Below the pieces are notes generated by a model. It searched no databases, was not told the origin of the DNA, and saw only the letters and a list, made by a program, of their open reading frames with translations. The position numbers and the translations under genes were made by a program. A stretch of DNA of 64,000 nucleotides from Kaistella montana. Its GTDB lineage: Bacteria > Bacteroidota > Bacteroidia > Flavobacteriales > Weeksellaceae. Each line of letters opens with the position of its first letter. The stretch's first letter is position 1. Of this stretch, positions 18,892 to 28,069 are shown piece by piece. Location: assembly GCF_024436175.1 (NCBI RefSeq), contig NZ_JANFQP010000002.1, forward strand, positions 724,996 to 788,995. Direction: 5' to 3'.

Positions 18892-20485
18892 GACTATTTT
18901 GGAAAAAATTAAAAATATCCCGTTTTTAGAAATTGAAAGCATTCCACAGCTGATCAAGGATTTTCTTACGCAGAAGATTGAAGGTTTTGAGGAAGATGTT
19001 TTTAACCTTAAAAATATTGAAAAACAGTTTCTGCTCAAAAAAGAAAGTTTTTCACAAGGGAAAAGAGCCGTGCTTTCGAGGGTTTTAGAAGAGCAACATG
19101 CCACTTCAAATCTCACCGAAAAGCAAAAACGAAATTTATCTTATTTAAAAGATGAAAATTCGTTTACGGTAACCACAGGGCATCAATTGAACTTGTTTTC
19201 CGGACCGGTCTTTTTCGTTTATAAAATTTTGCAAACCATCAAATTGGCCAATTTTCTGAATGAAAAATTCCACGAAAATAAGACCGTTCCTGTATTTTGG
19301 ATGGCAACGGAAGACCATGATTTTGAGGAAATCAATCATTTTAAAACTGAAAATCATTATTACGAAACCAAAGCAAAATCTGGTGGAGCAGTAGGTAGAA
19401 TTGCTGTAGAAGACGATTTTTTCATTTCTCAATTTGAAGAAGAATACAAGGATTCTGTATTTGGAACCGAGCTTATTTTGTTGATGAAAAGGGCTTACCG
19501 AAAGGGAAACTCACTTTCGCAAGCCACGAGAATTTTAGTTCAGGAGCTTTTTGCAGATTATGGCTTAATCATTATTGATGGTGATCATGCAGAATTGAAA
19601 AAAGAAATCACCGATGTTTTCCGAAACGAACTTTTGCACCAAAACCTTTTTGAAAAGACCAAAAATACCGTTGGTTTCCTTACTGAAAAATACGGAAAAG
19701 TACAGGTAAATCCTCGGGAAATCAATTTGTTTTATCTATCGGAAACCCGTAACAGGATTGAATTCCGTGAAGATAAATTCTATGTTGTAGATACCGAAAT
19801 TTCATTTACCAAAGAGGAGATTATTGCCGAACTAGAAAATCATCCTGAAAAATTCAGTCCGAACGCATTGATGCGGCCGGTTTATCAAGAAAGTATTTTG
19901 CCGAATTTGGTTTATGTAGGTGGAAATGCAGAAATTATGTATTGGCTGGAGCTGAAAGATTATTTTAATTCGATTCAGGTGCCATTTCCAGTTTTGGTTC
20001 CGAGAAACTCGTTGCTTTTCACCGATGAAAAAACATTGAATAAAGCAGAAAAAATAGGCCTTTCTCTAAACGATTTTTTCCGAGATTTTGCAGCAGTTAC
20101 GAAAGGAATTCTTTTAGAAAACAGCGAAATTATGGCTCTTTTGAATCATAGTGAAGCCGCTTTGAACCAACAGTTTGAAGAAATTTCAGCCAAAGCCGTA
20201 ACAACAGATAGTAGTTTCGGAAGTTTGGTAGATGCGGAAAAAACGCGACAACTGAAATCTTTTGAAAGAATGAGAAAAAGGCTGCTTCGTGCAGAAAAAA
20301 TAAAGCAAAACGAGAAATTAGAAAGACTTGAAACCCTATTTTTAAAGATTCATCCCGGAAAAATATGGCAGGAAAGAGTGTTTAATTTTTCTGTATTCTA
20401 TGCTGATTATGGTAGAGAATGGCTTCAAAATTGTTATGAAGAAATGGACGTAGAGAAGTCGGAACTTATTATTGTTTCCATTTAA
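18869..20485 (+). CDS. bshC: Bacillithiol biosynthesis cysteine-adding enzyme BshC
   Basis: Last step of bacillithiol synthesis: adds cysteine to glucosaminyl-malate in the cytoplasm. The product is about 538 residues and carries BshC hallmarks: TTGHQLNLFSGP (102-113 in this frame), FWMATEDHDFEEINHF (144-159) and VNPREINLFYL. A coiled-coil stretch near the C-terminus (about 460-500) ends in the WQERVFNFSVFYADYG region. The start is unusual. The frame has no ATG until residue 145, and the only plausible starts are TTG at 18869 (inside the porin gene) or TTG at 18899. The VKTI segment between them would be a natural N-terminus if its GTT were ATG. Start position is therefore uncertain, while family assignment is secure. 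Confidence 0.9.
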   Translation: MFGIYSVKTILEKIKNIPFLEIESIPQLIKDFLTQKIEGFEEDVFNLKNIEKQFLLKKESFSQGKRAVLSRVLEEQHATSNLTEKQKRNLSYLKDENSFTVTTGHQLNLFSGPVFFVYKILQTIKLANFLNEKFHENKTVPVFWMATEDHDFEEINHFKTENHYYETKAKSGGAVGRIAVEDDFFISQFEEEYKDSVFGTELILLMKRAYRKGNSLSQATRILVQELFADYGLIIIDGDHAELKKEITDVFRNELLHQNLFEKTKNTVGFLTEKYGKVQVNPREINLFYLSETRNRIEFREDKFYVVDTEISFTKEEIIAELENHPEKFSPNALMRPVYQESILPNLVYVGGNAEIMYWLELKDYFNSIQVPFPVLVPRNSLLFTDEKTLNKAEKIGLSLNDFFRDFAAVTKGILLENSEIMALLNHSEAALNQQFEEISAKAVTTDSSFGSLVDAEKTRQLKSFERMRKRLLRAEKIKQNEKLERLETLFLKIHPGKIWQERVFNFSVFYADYGREWLQNCYEEMDVEKSELIIVSI

Positions 20486-20496
20486 TTTTAAAGCAG

Positions 20497-20504
20497 TATT
20501 TTTG
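20497..20504 (+). promoter_or_regulatory. Promoter -7 box before the LysM/binding-protein gene
   Basis: TATTTTTG fits TAnnTTTG and lies 16 bases before the ATG at 20521. A matching -33 element is not evident. Confidence 0.4.
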
Positions 20505-20520
20505 TAAATATTTATCATAC

Positions 20521-22437
20521 ATGATGTTCAAAAAATCATTCATAATTTCGAGCTTAATCGTTTTCTCAGGGTTATGTGCCCAGACTCATACTGTTGTGAA
20601 GGGAGATAATCCTTATAATATTTCCAAAAAGTATGGAATAAGTTTAGACGAACTTTATCAAAAAAATCCAAAAGTAAAAAACGGAAAATTGGCTTTAGGA
20701 GATGTTTTGATTATTGGTAAAACTACTGGATCCACCAAAACGACAAGTTCCAAAGCTACTGCCTCAGTACAATTAGGCAAAATAGTTTTGCAACCAAAGC
20801 AAACGATCTACGGAATCACCAAACAATATCAAATCAGCGAGGCAGAACTCAGAAGATTGAATCCTGAGTTGGACAGCCACATGAAAATTGGTGACGAAGT
20901 GGTATTGCCTTTGGCGAATATCAACAAGTTCGGAACCGCCCAAAATGTTTCTGTAAAACAGGAAGAAGTGAAAACTACTCCTGTTGTGGAAGAGGTGAAA
21001 AATGAAGAAAAAGCTTCTGGCGACGATTTTTATACCATTGAAGAAAAAGATAATTATTATAAACTGACCCGAAAGTTTAACCTTACCCAAAAGGAATTGT
21101 TTGCTCTCAATCCTGGATTGGAGGAAAAAGGTTTGAAACCGGGAGACGTTATTAAAATCAAAGGAAATACAACAGCCTCAGAAGTTTCTGAAAAAGGTGT
21201 AGAGGAAAAGGTGGAGGAAAGCAAACCTGCAAATACTTATACCACAACATCTACAGCTGATGATTATGTGACTTACACGGTACAAGCCGGTGATACTGTT
21301 TTCGGGATCTTAAATAAATTTGGAATTTCTTTAGACGAATTGCTTAGTCTAAACCCTAATATTTCCCAAGGTTTGAAAACAGGGATGGTTTTAAAAATCA
21401 AAAAATTAGATGCAGCATACAGCAAAAAATCAGGAGATGCTCTGAATGTAGTAATAATGCTTCCGTTCGGTTTTGATACCAACGATTCGAAATTCCGTAC
21501 CCTTTCTCTTGATTTTCTTACAGGAGCTAAACTGGCAATTGAAAGAAATGTTGCCAATGGGCAAAAACTCGACATTAAAGTAATCGATGCCGGCAACGAA
21601 GCGAGTTTTAAAAATTCTTTAACTCAAATCAATGCTGATAACACGGATTTAATTATCGGACCGTTTTTCAAATCGAGTGTTTTACAGGTTTTGGATTATG
21701 TGAAAACTTCGAAAATCCCGGTAGTAGCTCCATTTGCGAATTCTGAAGATTTGTATCAATACAGCAATCTTATCCTTATCGAAACCAATGAAATGGTCTA
21801 TGCAGACCGAATCGTAAAAGAAGTGAAAGATGCTTATTCGGATCAGAAAATCTATATTGTTGCGGATGGTGATAAAACCAAAGCCAACTATCTGAAAACC
21901 AATCTTGAAAAAGAATTGAAAAATCCAAATGTTATCATTGTCAATTCAGCAGCTGATGTACAAGCAGATAAGAACATGATGACGGGACAATCTGCACCTG
22001 TAATCGCTATTCTGGCTAATGATAATGATGCTGTAGCTGAAGCATTTGCCAACAGAATGATTTCTCTTGCTAAGGAAACTCCAGATGTGAAAGCGTTCAG
22101 TATGTATTATTCATCTATTTTCGAGAAAAAAGTGGATGAACTTAGTCAAGCCAATTTGGTTTATTTAATGGATAGAAAAATCAATACGGAAGGTGATTTC
22201 GAGAAGGAAATATTAGCAGCATATAAGAAAAAATACTGCAAAACACCTTCTAAATATTCAGTAATCGGTTTCGATATCGTTAATGATATGCTCAGCCGTG
22301 AGAATAAAAAAGGGGAAATCTTCAAACAAATGGGTAAAGTACAAACTCAGCTTGCCACCAAATTTGAATTTGAAAAAACCAAATCGGGCGCTTATGTAAA
22401 CAAAGGTTACCGAGTTGTTCGTTTGGTACCTAATTAA
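20521..22437 (+). CDS. LysM-repeat protein fused to a periplasmic-binding-like domain
   Basis: A 638-residue exported protein with a signal peptide (about 1-20, ending GLCAQ). Four LysM peptidoglycan-binding repeats follow: about 22-66 (VVKGDNPYNISKKYGISLDE), 83-125, 165-214 and 243-294 (YTVQAGDTVFGILNKFGIS). From about residue 305 to the end the sequence looks like a type-1 periplasmic-binding fold (NVVIMLPFGFD at its start, then GAKLAIE and LIIGPFFKSSV), as in amino-acid ABC binding proteins. The likely place is the periplasm, held to peptidoglycan. The ligand and role are unknown; a sensor or scaffold at the wall is a reasonable guess. Two consecutive ATG codons make the exact first residue ambiguous. 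Confidence 0.82.
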   Translation: MMFKKSFIISSLIVFSGLCAQTHTVVKGDNPYNISKKYGISLDELYQKNPKVKNGKLALGDVLIIGKTTGSTKTTSSKATASVQLGKIVLQPKQTIYGITKQYQISEAELRRLNPELDSHMKIGDEVVLPLANINKFGTAQNVSVKQEEVKTTPVVEEVKNEEKASGDDFYTIEEKDNYYKLTRKFNLTQKELFALNPGLEEKGLKPGDVIKIKGNTTASEVSEKGVEEKVEESKPANTYTTTSTADDYVTYTVQAGDTVFGILNKFGISLDELLSLNPNISQGLKTGMVLKIKKLDAAYSKKSGDALNVVIMLPFGFDTNDSKFRTLSLDFLTGAKLAIERNVANGQKLDIKVIDAGNEASFKNSLTQINADNTDLIIGPFFKSSVLQVLDYVKTSKIPVVAPFANSEDLYQYSNLILIETNEMVYADRIVKEVKDAYSDQKIYIVADGDKTKANYLKTNLEKELKNPNVIIVNSAADVQADKNMMTGQSAPVIAILANDNDAVAEAFANRMISLAKETPDVKAFSMYYSSIFEKKVDELSQANLVYLMDRKINTEGDFEKEILAAYKKKYCKTPSKYSVIGFDIVNDMLSRENKKGEIFKQMGKVQTQLATKFEFEKTKSGAYVNKGYRVVRLVPN

Positions 22438-22520
22438 AAAATCCGAAAAGGTCAATCTAAATAACACAAAAGGGGTAATTCTACAAGAATGACCCACACA
22501 ATTTTTTGCAAATAAAATAT

Positions 22521-23396
22521 ATGAAAGCACTTGTATTTCCTGGTCAAGGTTCACAGTTTGTCGGGATGGGAAAAGAATTATATGATTCCCGTAAAGACAT
22601 CAAAGACCTTATGGAATCTGCCAACGACATCTTAGGGTTTGACATTGTTTCCACCATGTTTAATGGAACAGACGAAGACCTTAAAAAAACAGAAGTGACA
22701 CAACCTTCTATTTTCATTCATTCCGTAGCTGTTTTAAAAATAGTAAATGGGCAAGGCGCGGAGATGGTTGCCGGCCATTCACTCGGTGAGTTTTCTGCTT
22801 TAGTGGCCAACGGAGTTTTGTCTTTTGAAGATGGATTAAGACTTGTTTTTGCACGTGCAAACGCGATGCAGGAAGCTTGTGACGCTCATCCGAGTTCGAT
22901 GGCAGCAATTTTAGGTCTTGCTGATGAAAAAGTAGAAGAAATTTGTCAATCAATCAATGGCATTGTTGTTCCTGCAAATTATAACTGTCCCGGGCAATTA
23001 GTTATTTCCGGAGAAACGGCTGCAGTAGAACAAGCTTGTGAAAAAATGAAAGAAGCAGGTGCAAAACGTGCATTAATGCTTCCGGTAAACGGAGCATTCC
23101 ATTCGCCATTGATGCAACCTGCACAAGAAAAACTGGCAGCAGCAATTGAAAAAACCAAGTTCAGAAATCCTACCATTCCGGTTTATCAAAATATTACCAC
23201 AACTGCGGTAACAAATCCGGAGGAGATTAAACAAAACTTGATCAAACAACTTACTGAACCTGTAAAATGGACTCAATCTGTTCAGAATATGATCAAAGAC
23301 GGAGCTACCACTTTCATCGAAGTGGGTCCTGGAAAAACTTTGCAAGGTTTGATTAAGAAAATCAACAACGAAGTAGAGGTTTCAACCGCAATTTAA
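22521..23396 (+). CDS. fabD: Malonyl-CoA:ACP transacylase FabD
   Basis: Transfers malonyl from CoA to acyl carrier protein, feeding fatty acid synthesis. The ATG at 22521 gives 291 residues beginning MKALVFPGQGSQFVGMG, the canonical N-terminus. An earlier in-frame TTG adds five residues and is unlikely. The catalytic Ser87 lies in GHSLGEF and the catalytic His194 in NGAFHSPLM, with GQGSQ at 8-12. A GPGKTLQGL motif near the C-terminus is also standard. It abuts the GHMP kinase gene with no gap, indicating one transcript. Confidence 0.96.
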   Translation: MKALVFPGQGSQFVGMGKELYDSRKDIKDLMESANDILGFDIVSTMFNGTDEDLKKTEVTQPSIFIHSVAVLKIVNGQGAEMVAGHSLGEFSALVANGVLSFEDGLRLVFARANAMQEACDAHPSSMAAILGLADEKVEEICQSINGIVVPANYNCPGQLVISGETAAVEQACEKMKEAGAKRALMLPVNGAFHSPLMQPAQEKLAAAIEKTKFRNPTIPVYQNITTTAVTNPEEIKQNLIKQLTEPVKWTQSVQNMIKDGATTFIEVGPGKTLQGLIKKINNEVEVSTAI

Positions 23397-24311
23397 ATGA
23401 AAAGAATGGGTCAACTATTTTCACGTGGAAAATTATTGTTCACTTCAGAATATACCGTTTTAGACGGAGCCTTAGCTCTTGCCGTACCTACAAAATGGGG
23501 GCAAGAGTTTTTTTTTGAAGCCAATGACAATGAGCAATCGGAAGTGGTTTGGGAAGCTTACCACCAAGATCAGTTGTGGCTGTACGCAAAAATTGATTAT
23601 AAAACCTGGGAAATTCTCGATACCAATATGCAAGAACCTGCGGCATTTGTCTTGAAAGTTCTTCAGAATGTTCAGCGGCTTTCTACAAAAGTTTTTCAAG
23701 CTAATTACTCTTATCTGTTGCGGACCAATCTTCAGTTCCCTTCCAACTATGGTTTAGGAAGCAGCTCTACTTTGATGAACAATCTAGCAGAATGGGCCGT
23801 GATTGATGCTTACAAACTTAATGAACTGAGTTTGGGGGGCAGCGGTTATGATATCGCCGTGGCTAAAGAAAAATCTGCACTTCTTTATCAACTTACCGGA
23901 AATGAAAGACGAGTGGAAGTTATCAATTTCGAACCATCATTTAAAGATGAACTCATTTTTATTCATCTAAATCAGAAACAAGACAGCCGTGAAGGTATTC
24001 AACTTTACCGTTCGAAGGAAAAATCGCAGGAACTTATTGATGAATTTTCTGAACTGACGAAACAGGTTTTGAAAGCGCAAGATTTAGAATATTTTTCGCA
24101 ATTGATGACCAAACATGAAGAAAAACTTTCAAATTTTCTCGGAATCGAAACCGTGAAAGAAAAATATTTCGAAAACTGCCCTGTTTTTGTAAAAAGTCTA
24201 GGCGCTTGGGGAGGCGATTTCGTGATGAGTACTAAATTTTCGGGTTTTGAAGACTATTTTTCGGGAAAAGGTTTTAGGGACGTTTTTTCTTGGTCTTATT
24301 TAATTAAATGA
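23397..24311 (+). CDS. GYDIA-family GHMP kinase
   Basis: A 304-residue small-molecule kinase of the GHMP superfamily (galactokinase, homoserine, mevalonate and phosphomevalonate kinases). The N-terminus RGKLLFTSEYTVLDGALALA is the usual substrate-side motif. GLGSSS at 119-124 is the phosphate-binding loop, and GSGYDIA at 148-154 names the Bacteroidota subfamily. The substrate is not proven. A role in mevalonate or isoprenoid metabolism is often supposed for this family, and I see no other pathway gene nearby to support it. The ATG directly follows the fabD stop, so expression is probably coupled. Confidence 0.88.
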   Translation: MKRMGQLFSRGKLLFTSEYTVLDGALALAVPTKWGQEFFFEANDNEQSEVVWEAYHQDQLWLYAKIDYKTWEILDTNMQEPAAFVLKVLQNVQRLSTKVFQANYSYLLRTNLQFPSNYGLGSSSTLMNNLAEWAVIDAYKLNELSLGGSGYDIAVAKEKSALLYQLTGNERRVEVINFEPSFKDELIFIHLNQKQDSREGIQLYRSKEKSQELIDEFSELTKQVLKAQDLEYFSQLMTKHEEKLSNFLGIETVKEKYFENCPVFVKSLGAWGGDFVMSTKFSGFEDYFSGKGFRDVFSWSYLIK

Positions 24312-24442
24312 TAATCAGGTGTTTATAGGTTTTTAATTTTCTTGTGAATTCTGATGAATATCAGTATTTTTAAAACATGATTAATTATTATTAATGTTTA
24401 AATTTGTTTTTCACTATAAAAATCAGAAAATAAAAAGTCATT

Positions 24443-26047
24443 ATGAAGAATTTCAAAATTATTCAACAATTAGATGGTTTAGGAATTACGGGCTACCAAG
24501 AGGTGGTTTATAATCCCACTTATGAAGAGCTTTTCAAAGCTGAAATGTCCACCAAGAACCAAGGTTTTGAGAAAGGTGCTCTCACCGAATCGGGTGCTGT
24601 AGCAGTAAAAACCGGAGTGTTCACAGGCCGTTCTCCAAAAGACAGATATATTGTAAAAGATGACGTAACTAAAGATACCATCTATTGGGATGGAAAAGTT
24701 AATTTACCTACTACTCCTGAAATTTTTGAAAGCTGCAAAAAACTGGTTCTGAAACAGCTTTCCACTTCTAAAAAAATCTATGTTGTAGATGCTTTTTGTG
24801 GCACCAATCCTGATACGAGACTTAAAGTGCGTTTCGTGATGGAAGTGGCTTGGCAAGCGCATTTCGTAACCAATATGTTTATTCGCCCTTCCAATTATGA
24901 GCTTGAAAATTTCGGTGAACCGGATTTCATCGTGATGAATGGTTCGAAAACCACAAATCCTGATTGGAAAGAACAAGGTCTCAATTCTGAGAACTTTGTA
25001 ATGTTTAATCTTACCGAAAAACTACAAATTATTGGGGGTACTTGGTACGGTGGTGAAATGAAAAAAGGAATGTTTTCAATGATGAATTATTACCTTCCGC
25101 TAAAAGGCATGGCTTCCATGCACTGTTCTGCAAATGTAGGTGATGAAGGAGATGTAGCATTATTCTTTGGATTATCAGGAACCGGTAAAACAACGCTTTC
25201 AGCAGATCCGAAAAGATATTTGATCGGTGATGATGAACATGGTTGGGATGACAACGGCGTTTTCAACTTCGAAGGTGGTTGTTATGCAAAAGTAATCGAC
25301 CTTAGTGAAGAAAAAGAACCGGACATTTTCAAAGCAATCAGAAGAGATTCTTTATTGGAAAATGTGGTGGTGAATGAATATGGTGAGGCAGATTATAAAG
25401 ACAATTCTATTACAGAAAACACACGGGTTTCTTATCCGATCTACCATATCAGCAAAATCGTATTACCTTCAAAAGCAGGGCACGCAAAGAAAATTGTGTA
25501 TTTATCCGCTGATGCATTCGGAGTATTGCCACCGGTTTCTATTCTTAATGAAGATCAGGCGCAGTACCACTTCCTATGTGGTTATACCTCAAAACTTGCA
25601 GGAACTGAAAGAGGAATCACTGAACCAGAACCATCCTTCTCACCGGCTTTTGGAGAAGCATTTCTTACCCTTCACCCGACCATGTATTCTAAAACATTAA
25701 TCGGGAAAATGAAAGAACACGGTGCAAAAGCTTATCTTGTAAATACCGGATGGAACGGCACAGGGAAAAGAATTTCATTGAAAGATACCCGAGCGATTAT
25801 CGATGCTATTATCGATGGATCTATCGATAAGGCAGAGAAAACGACTATTCCGGTAATGAATTTGGAAATTCCTAAAGCTTTGAATAATGTTTCTGAAGGA
25901 ATCCTAGACCCACGAGATACTTATGCAAATGCATCAGAATGGGAAGCTAAGGCAAGGGATTTGGCCGGTAGATATATCAAGAATTTTGAGCAGTACTGCA
26001 ATACAGAAGAAGGGAAAAGATTGGTAGCAGCAGGCCCTCAGCTTTAA
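24443..26047 (+). CDS. pckA: Phosphoenolpyruvate carboxykinase (ATP)
   Basis: Converts oxaloacetate and ATP to phosphoenolpyruvate, CO2 and ADP: the entry to gluconeogenesis, or its reverse in anaplerosis. The 534-residue length is typical. The P-loop [11 protein letters not shown] begins at residue 243. [20 protein letters not shown] follows at about 266-285, and the early RSPKDRYIV motif lies at about 62-70. All are standard for the ATP-dependent type. It stands alone: the upstream gap carries a TAAATTTG box (24399-24406), and a terminator follows the stop. Confidence 0.97.
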   Translation: MKNFKIIQQLDGLGITGYQEVVYNPTYEELFKAEMSTKNQGFEKGALTESGAVAVKTGVFTGRSPKDRYIVKDDVTKDTIYWDGKVNLPTTPEIFESCKKLVLKQLSTSKKIYVVDAFCGTNPDTRLKVRFVMEVAWQAHFVTNMFIRPSNYELENFGEPDFIVMNGSKTTNPDWKEQGLNSENFVMFNLTEKLQIIGGTWYGGEMKKGMFSMMNYYLPLKGMASMHCSANVGDEGDVALFFGLSGTGKTTLSADPKRYLIGDDEHGWDDNGVFNFEGGCYAKVIDLSEEKEPDIFKAIRRDSLLENVVVNEYGEADYKDNSITENTRVSYPIYHISKIVLPSKAGHAKKIVYLSADAFGVLPPVSILNEDQAQYHFLCGYTSKLAGTERGITEPEPSFSPAFGEAFLTLHPTMYSKTLIGKMKEHGAKAYLVNTGWNGTGKRISLKDTRAIIDAIIDGSIDKAEKTTIPVMNLEIPKALNNVSEGILDPRDTYANASEWEAKARDLAGRYIKNFEQYCNTEEGKRLVAAGPQL

Positions 26048-26066
26048 TTTTAATTGTTTTGTATAG

Positions 26067-26102
26067 AAATTCCCTTGGCTCTTTGGTCGAGGGAATTTTT
26101 TT
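26067..26102 (+). terminator. Terminator after pckA
   Basis: AAATTCCCT (26067-26075) pairs with AGGGAATTT (26090-26098) and is followed by T-rich sequence. It starts 20 bases after the pckA stop. Confidence 0.82.
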
Positions 26103-26262
26103 ATGAATGATGATCATCGGTTTTATGCTTAAGAGGAATGAGAGAGGACGGATGGTTTTCTTGAGATTGGTTTAGGGGTGTATAGAGCAGTCGTGATACG
26201 CATGAATCATCCTAGCACGAAAAAAGAAAAATAGGAAATAAGTAGTATGTTTTTATATCAAA

Positions 26263-26300
26263 AAACAACACCCATTTCCAATTGGAAACGGGTGTTGTTT
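26263..26300 (-). terminator. Terminator of the third susC/susD operon
   Basis: A long inverted repeat: AAACAACACCC-ATTTCCA (26263-26280) with TGGAAAC-GGGTGTTGTTT (26283-26300). Its minus-strand reading ends in a T-run. It lies 16 bases beyond the stop of the minus-strand susD. Confidence 0.85.
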
Positions 26301-26316
26301 GATAAGGCGGGTTTTC

Positions 26317-28050
26317 TTAGTATCCTTTATTTTGAACCAAGTACCCCGGTTGGTTAGAGGCTCCATCTATCGCAGTTTGTGGGATTGGGAAGAGTCTCTT
26401 ATAGACATCGGTATTGGTTTTGGAGGTCCAAGAATCTTCATATTTTCCAAATCGGATCATATCAGTTCGGCGTGAGTATTCCCAATAGAACTCGAAACCT
26501 CTCTCACGATATAGCAAATCTAAGGTGATATTGCTAAGAGCAGGAGGGGTCACTTTGGGTCTTGCTGTACGTGAAGCTCTTACAAAATTGACATCAGCAA
26601 GCGCATTTCCGTTGTTTCCTTTTCTAAGGAATGCCTCAGCTCTCATCAGGTAAATATCGGCTAAACGAAGCAAAACGATATCCGCTTCTCCTTTGTTTCG
26701 GCCGGTATCTGAAGAACTGCTGAATTGGTATTTAAGTACGCGGAACCCATCTGCATAATCCTTGTGGGTAGGATCTTCGTGATCGATCTCTATAACATGG
26801 TTGACATACTTTGTATATCCGTCACGTTGTTCGGTCATTGGATAAACTTTAAACATATCGCCTTCTTTTTGAAACGGCTGACCATTTGAACTGTTACGAA
26901 GTCCCCATTGAATCCCTCTCAATATTCCTCTGTTAGGTTGGTACTGTGCACCATTTACCAGAAAATAATGATTAGAATCATTGGCTGGACTAATCCCTTG
27001 TAAATTTTGAAGATGTGCAGGAATTGCTAGGTTTTCTTTAAAGAATCTTGCATCAGCTTGTGCAGGATCGGTATTGCCGTACGCTTGGGTCCAAGTATTA
27101 AAGAAATCTGGAGTAATGGCAGGACCATCGGTACCGTTTGCTTTCGGGAAAAGTGCCAATGGATACTGGCTTCCGGATAGAGACCAATAGGCAAGTCTGT
27201 TATGGGAGGTGGTGAGTGCAGGTCGTTGGTCAATAGCAAAAATAATCTCTTTATTGGTATGGTTATCATTGTCGAAAATGCTAAAATATTCGGGAGACAA
27301 TGAAAACTTTCCTGAATTTATAACTTTTCCTGTATATTCGATCACTTTATCCATATCTGCTGCTGCAAAGGCAGGAGTTCCATATGGATCTCTATATACG
27401 GCGGCATTCAGATAAAGTTGTGCCAAGAAACCATGTACTACGGATTGGGAGATCCGTCCCGGAGTATTGCTATTGTCTAGTTGTGTTACCACACTCAAGA
27501 ATTCTGATTCTAAGTATTTTACTGCTTCATCTCCTCTCAAGATGGTAGATGTTTCTCCCGAAGAGTCTTTTTTAAATACGATGCCCCAGTAATCGAGCAT
27601 TAGCATATTGTAGTAGGCTCTTAATGCCTTCATTTCATTGACTGCTTTTTTAGCCTCATTATCGGTATCCGCTAGTGGAGTAAGGGTTTCTATAGCAGTG
27701 ATGGTACGGGATAGCAATAAAGTGAAGGCGTTCCAAGTATCTTTCACTACCGCATTGCCAGTAGTAGTGGTGTGCTGGTGGAGTTCAATATATTTTCCAC
27801 CATCATACCAATCGTTTCCGCTTCCTCGTGGAGGAAGAATTCCTTGATCAGTGGAAATTAATTGTAATCCAAAGTTTTTAGTATGAGTGAAAGCGTCAGC
27901 TAAAGGGCCATAAGCGGGTGCAACTACGCCGGATATCACATTATCGGTTTGTGCGATCATGGATTCATCGATTACTCTTTCGGAAAGATCGGAACAACCG
28001 ACTGAAAGAAGGCTTAAAGCTACTGATGCGATAATTATTTTATTTTTCAT
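26317..28050 (-). CDS. SusD/RagB-family outer membrane lipoprotein (third, phosphatase locus)
   Basis: Surface ligand-binding partner of the adjacent SusC. I start it at the ATG at 28050. A longer frame would overlap the end of susC and spoil the signal. The 577-residue product has a lipoprotein signal ending LSVGC, then the SusD N-domain with KKAVNEMKALRAYYNMLMLDYWG (the hallmark helix). The C-terminal RagB domain has VLLRLADIYLMRAEAFLRKG and LLYRERGFEFYWEYSRRTD. It lies 19 bases after susC. The neighbouring secreted phosphatases suggest that it binds an organophosphate or a dephosphorylated product; that is inference from position. Confidence 0.92.
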   Translation of the reverse strand: MKNKIIIASVALSLLSVGCSDLSERVIDESMIAQTDNVISGVVAPAYGPLADAFTHTKNFGLQLISTDQGILPPRGSGNDWYDGGKYIELHQHTTTTGNAVVKDTWNAFTLLLSRTITAIETLTPLADTDNEAKKAVNEMKALRAYYNMLMLDYWGIVFKKDSSGETSTILRGDEAVKYLESEFLSVVTQLDNSNTPGRISQSVVHGFLAQLYLNAAVYRDPYGTPAFAAADMDKVIEYTGKVINSGKFSLSPEYFSIFDNDNHTNKEIIFAIDQRPALTTSHNRLAYWSLSGSQYPLALFPKANGTDGPAITPDFFNTWTQAYGNTDPAQADARFFKENLAIPAHLQNLQGISPANDSNHYFLVNGAQYQPNRGILRGIQWGLRNSSNGQPFQKEGDMFKVYPMTEQRDGYTKYVNHVIEIDHEDPTHKDYADGFRVLKYQFSSSSDTGRNKGEADIVLLRLADIYLMRAEAFLRKGNNGNALADVNFVRASRTARPKVTPPALSNITLDLLYRERGFEFYWEYSRRTDMIRFGKYEDSWTSKTNTDVYKRLFPIPQTAIDGASNQPGYLVQNKGY

Positions 28051-28069
28051 TTTTTTTAGATTTTTGAAA

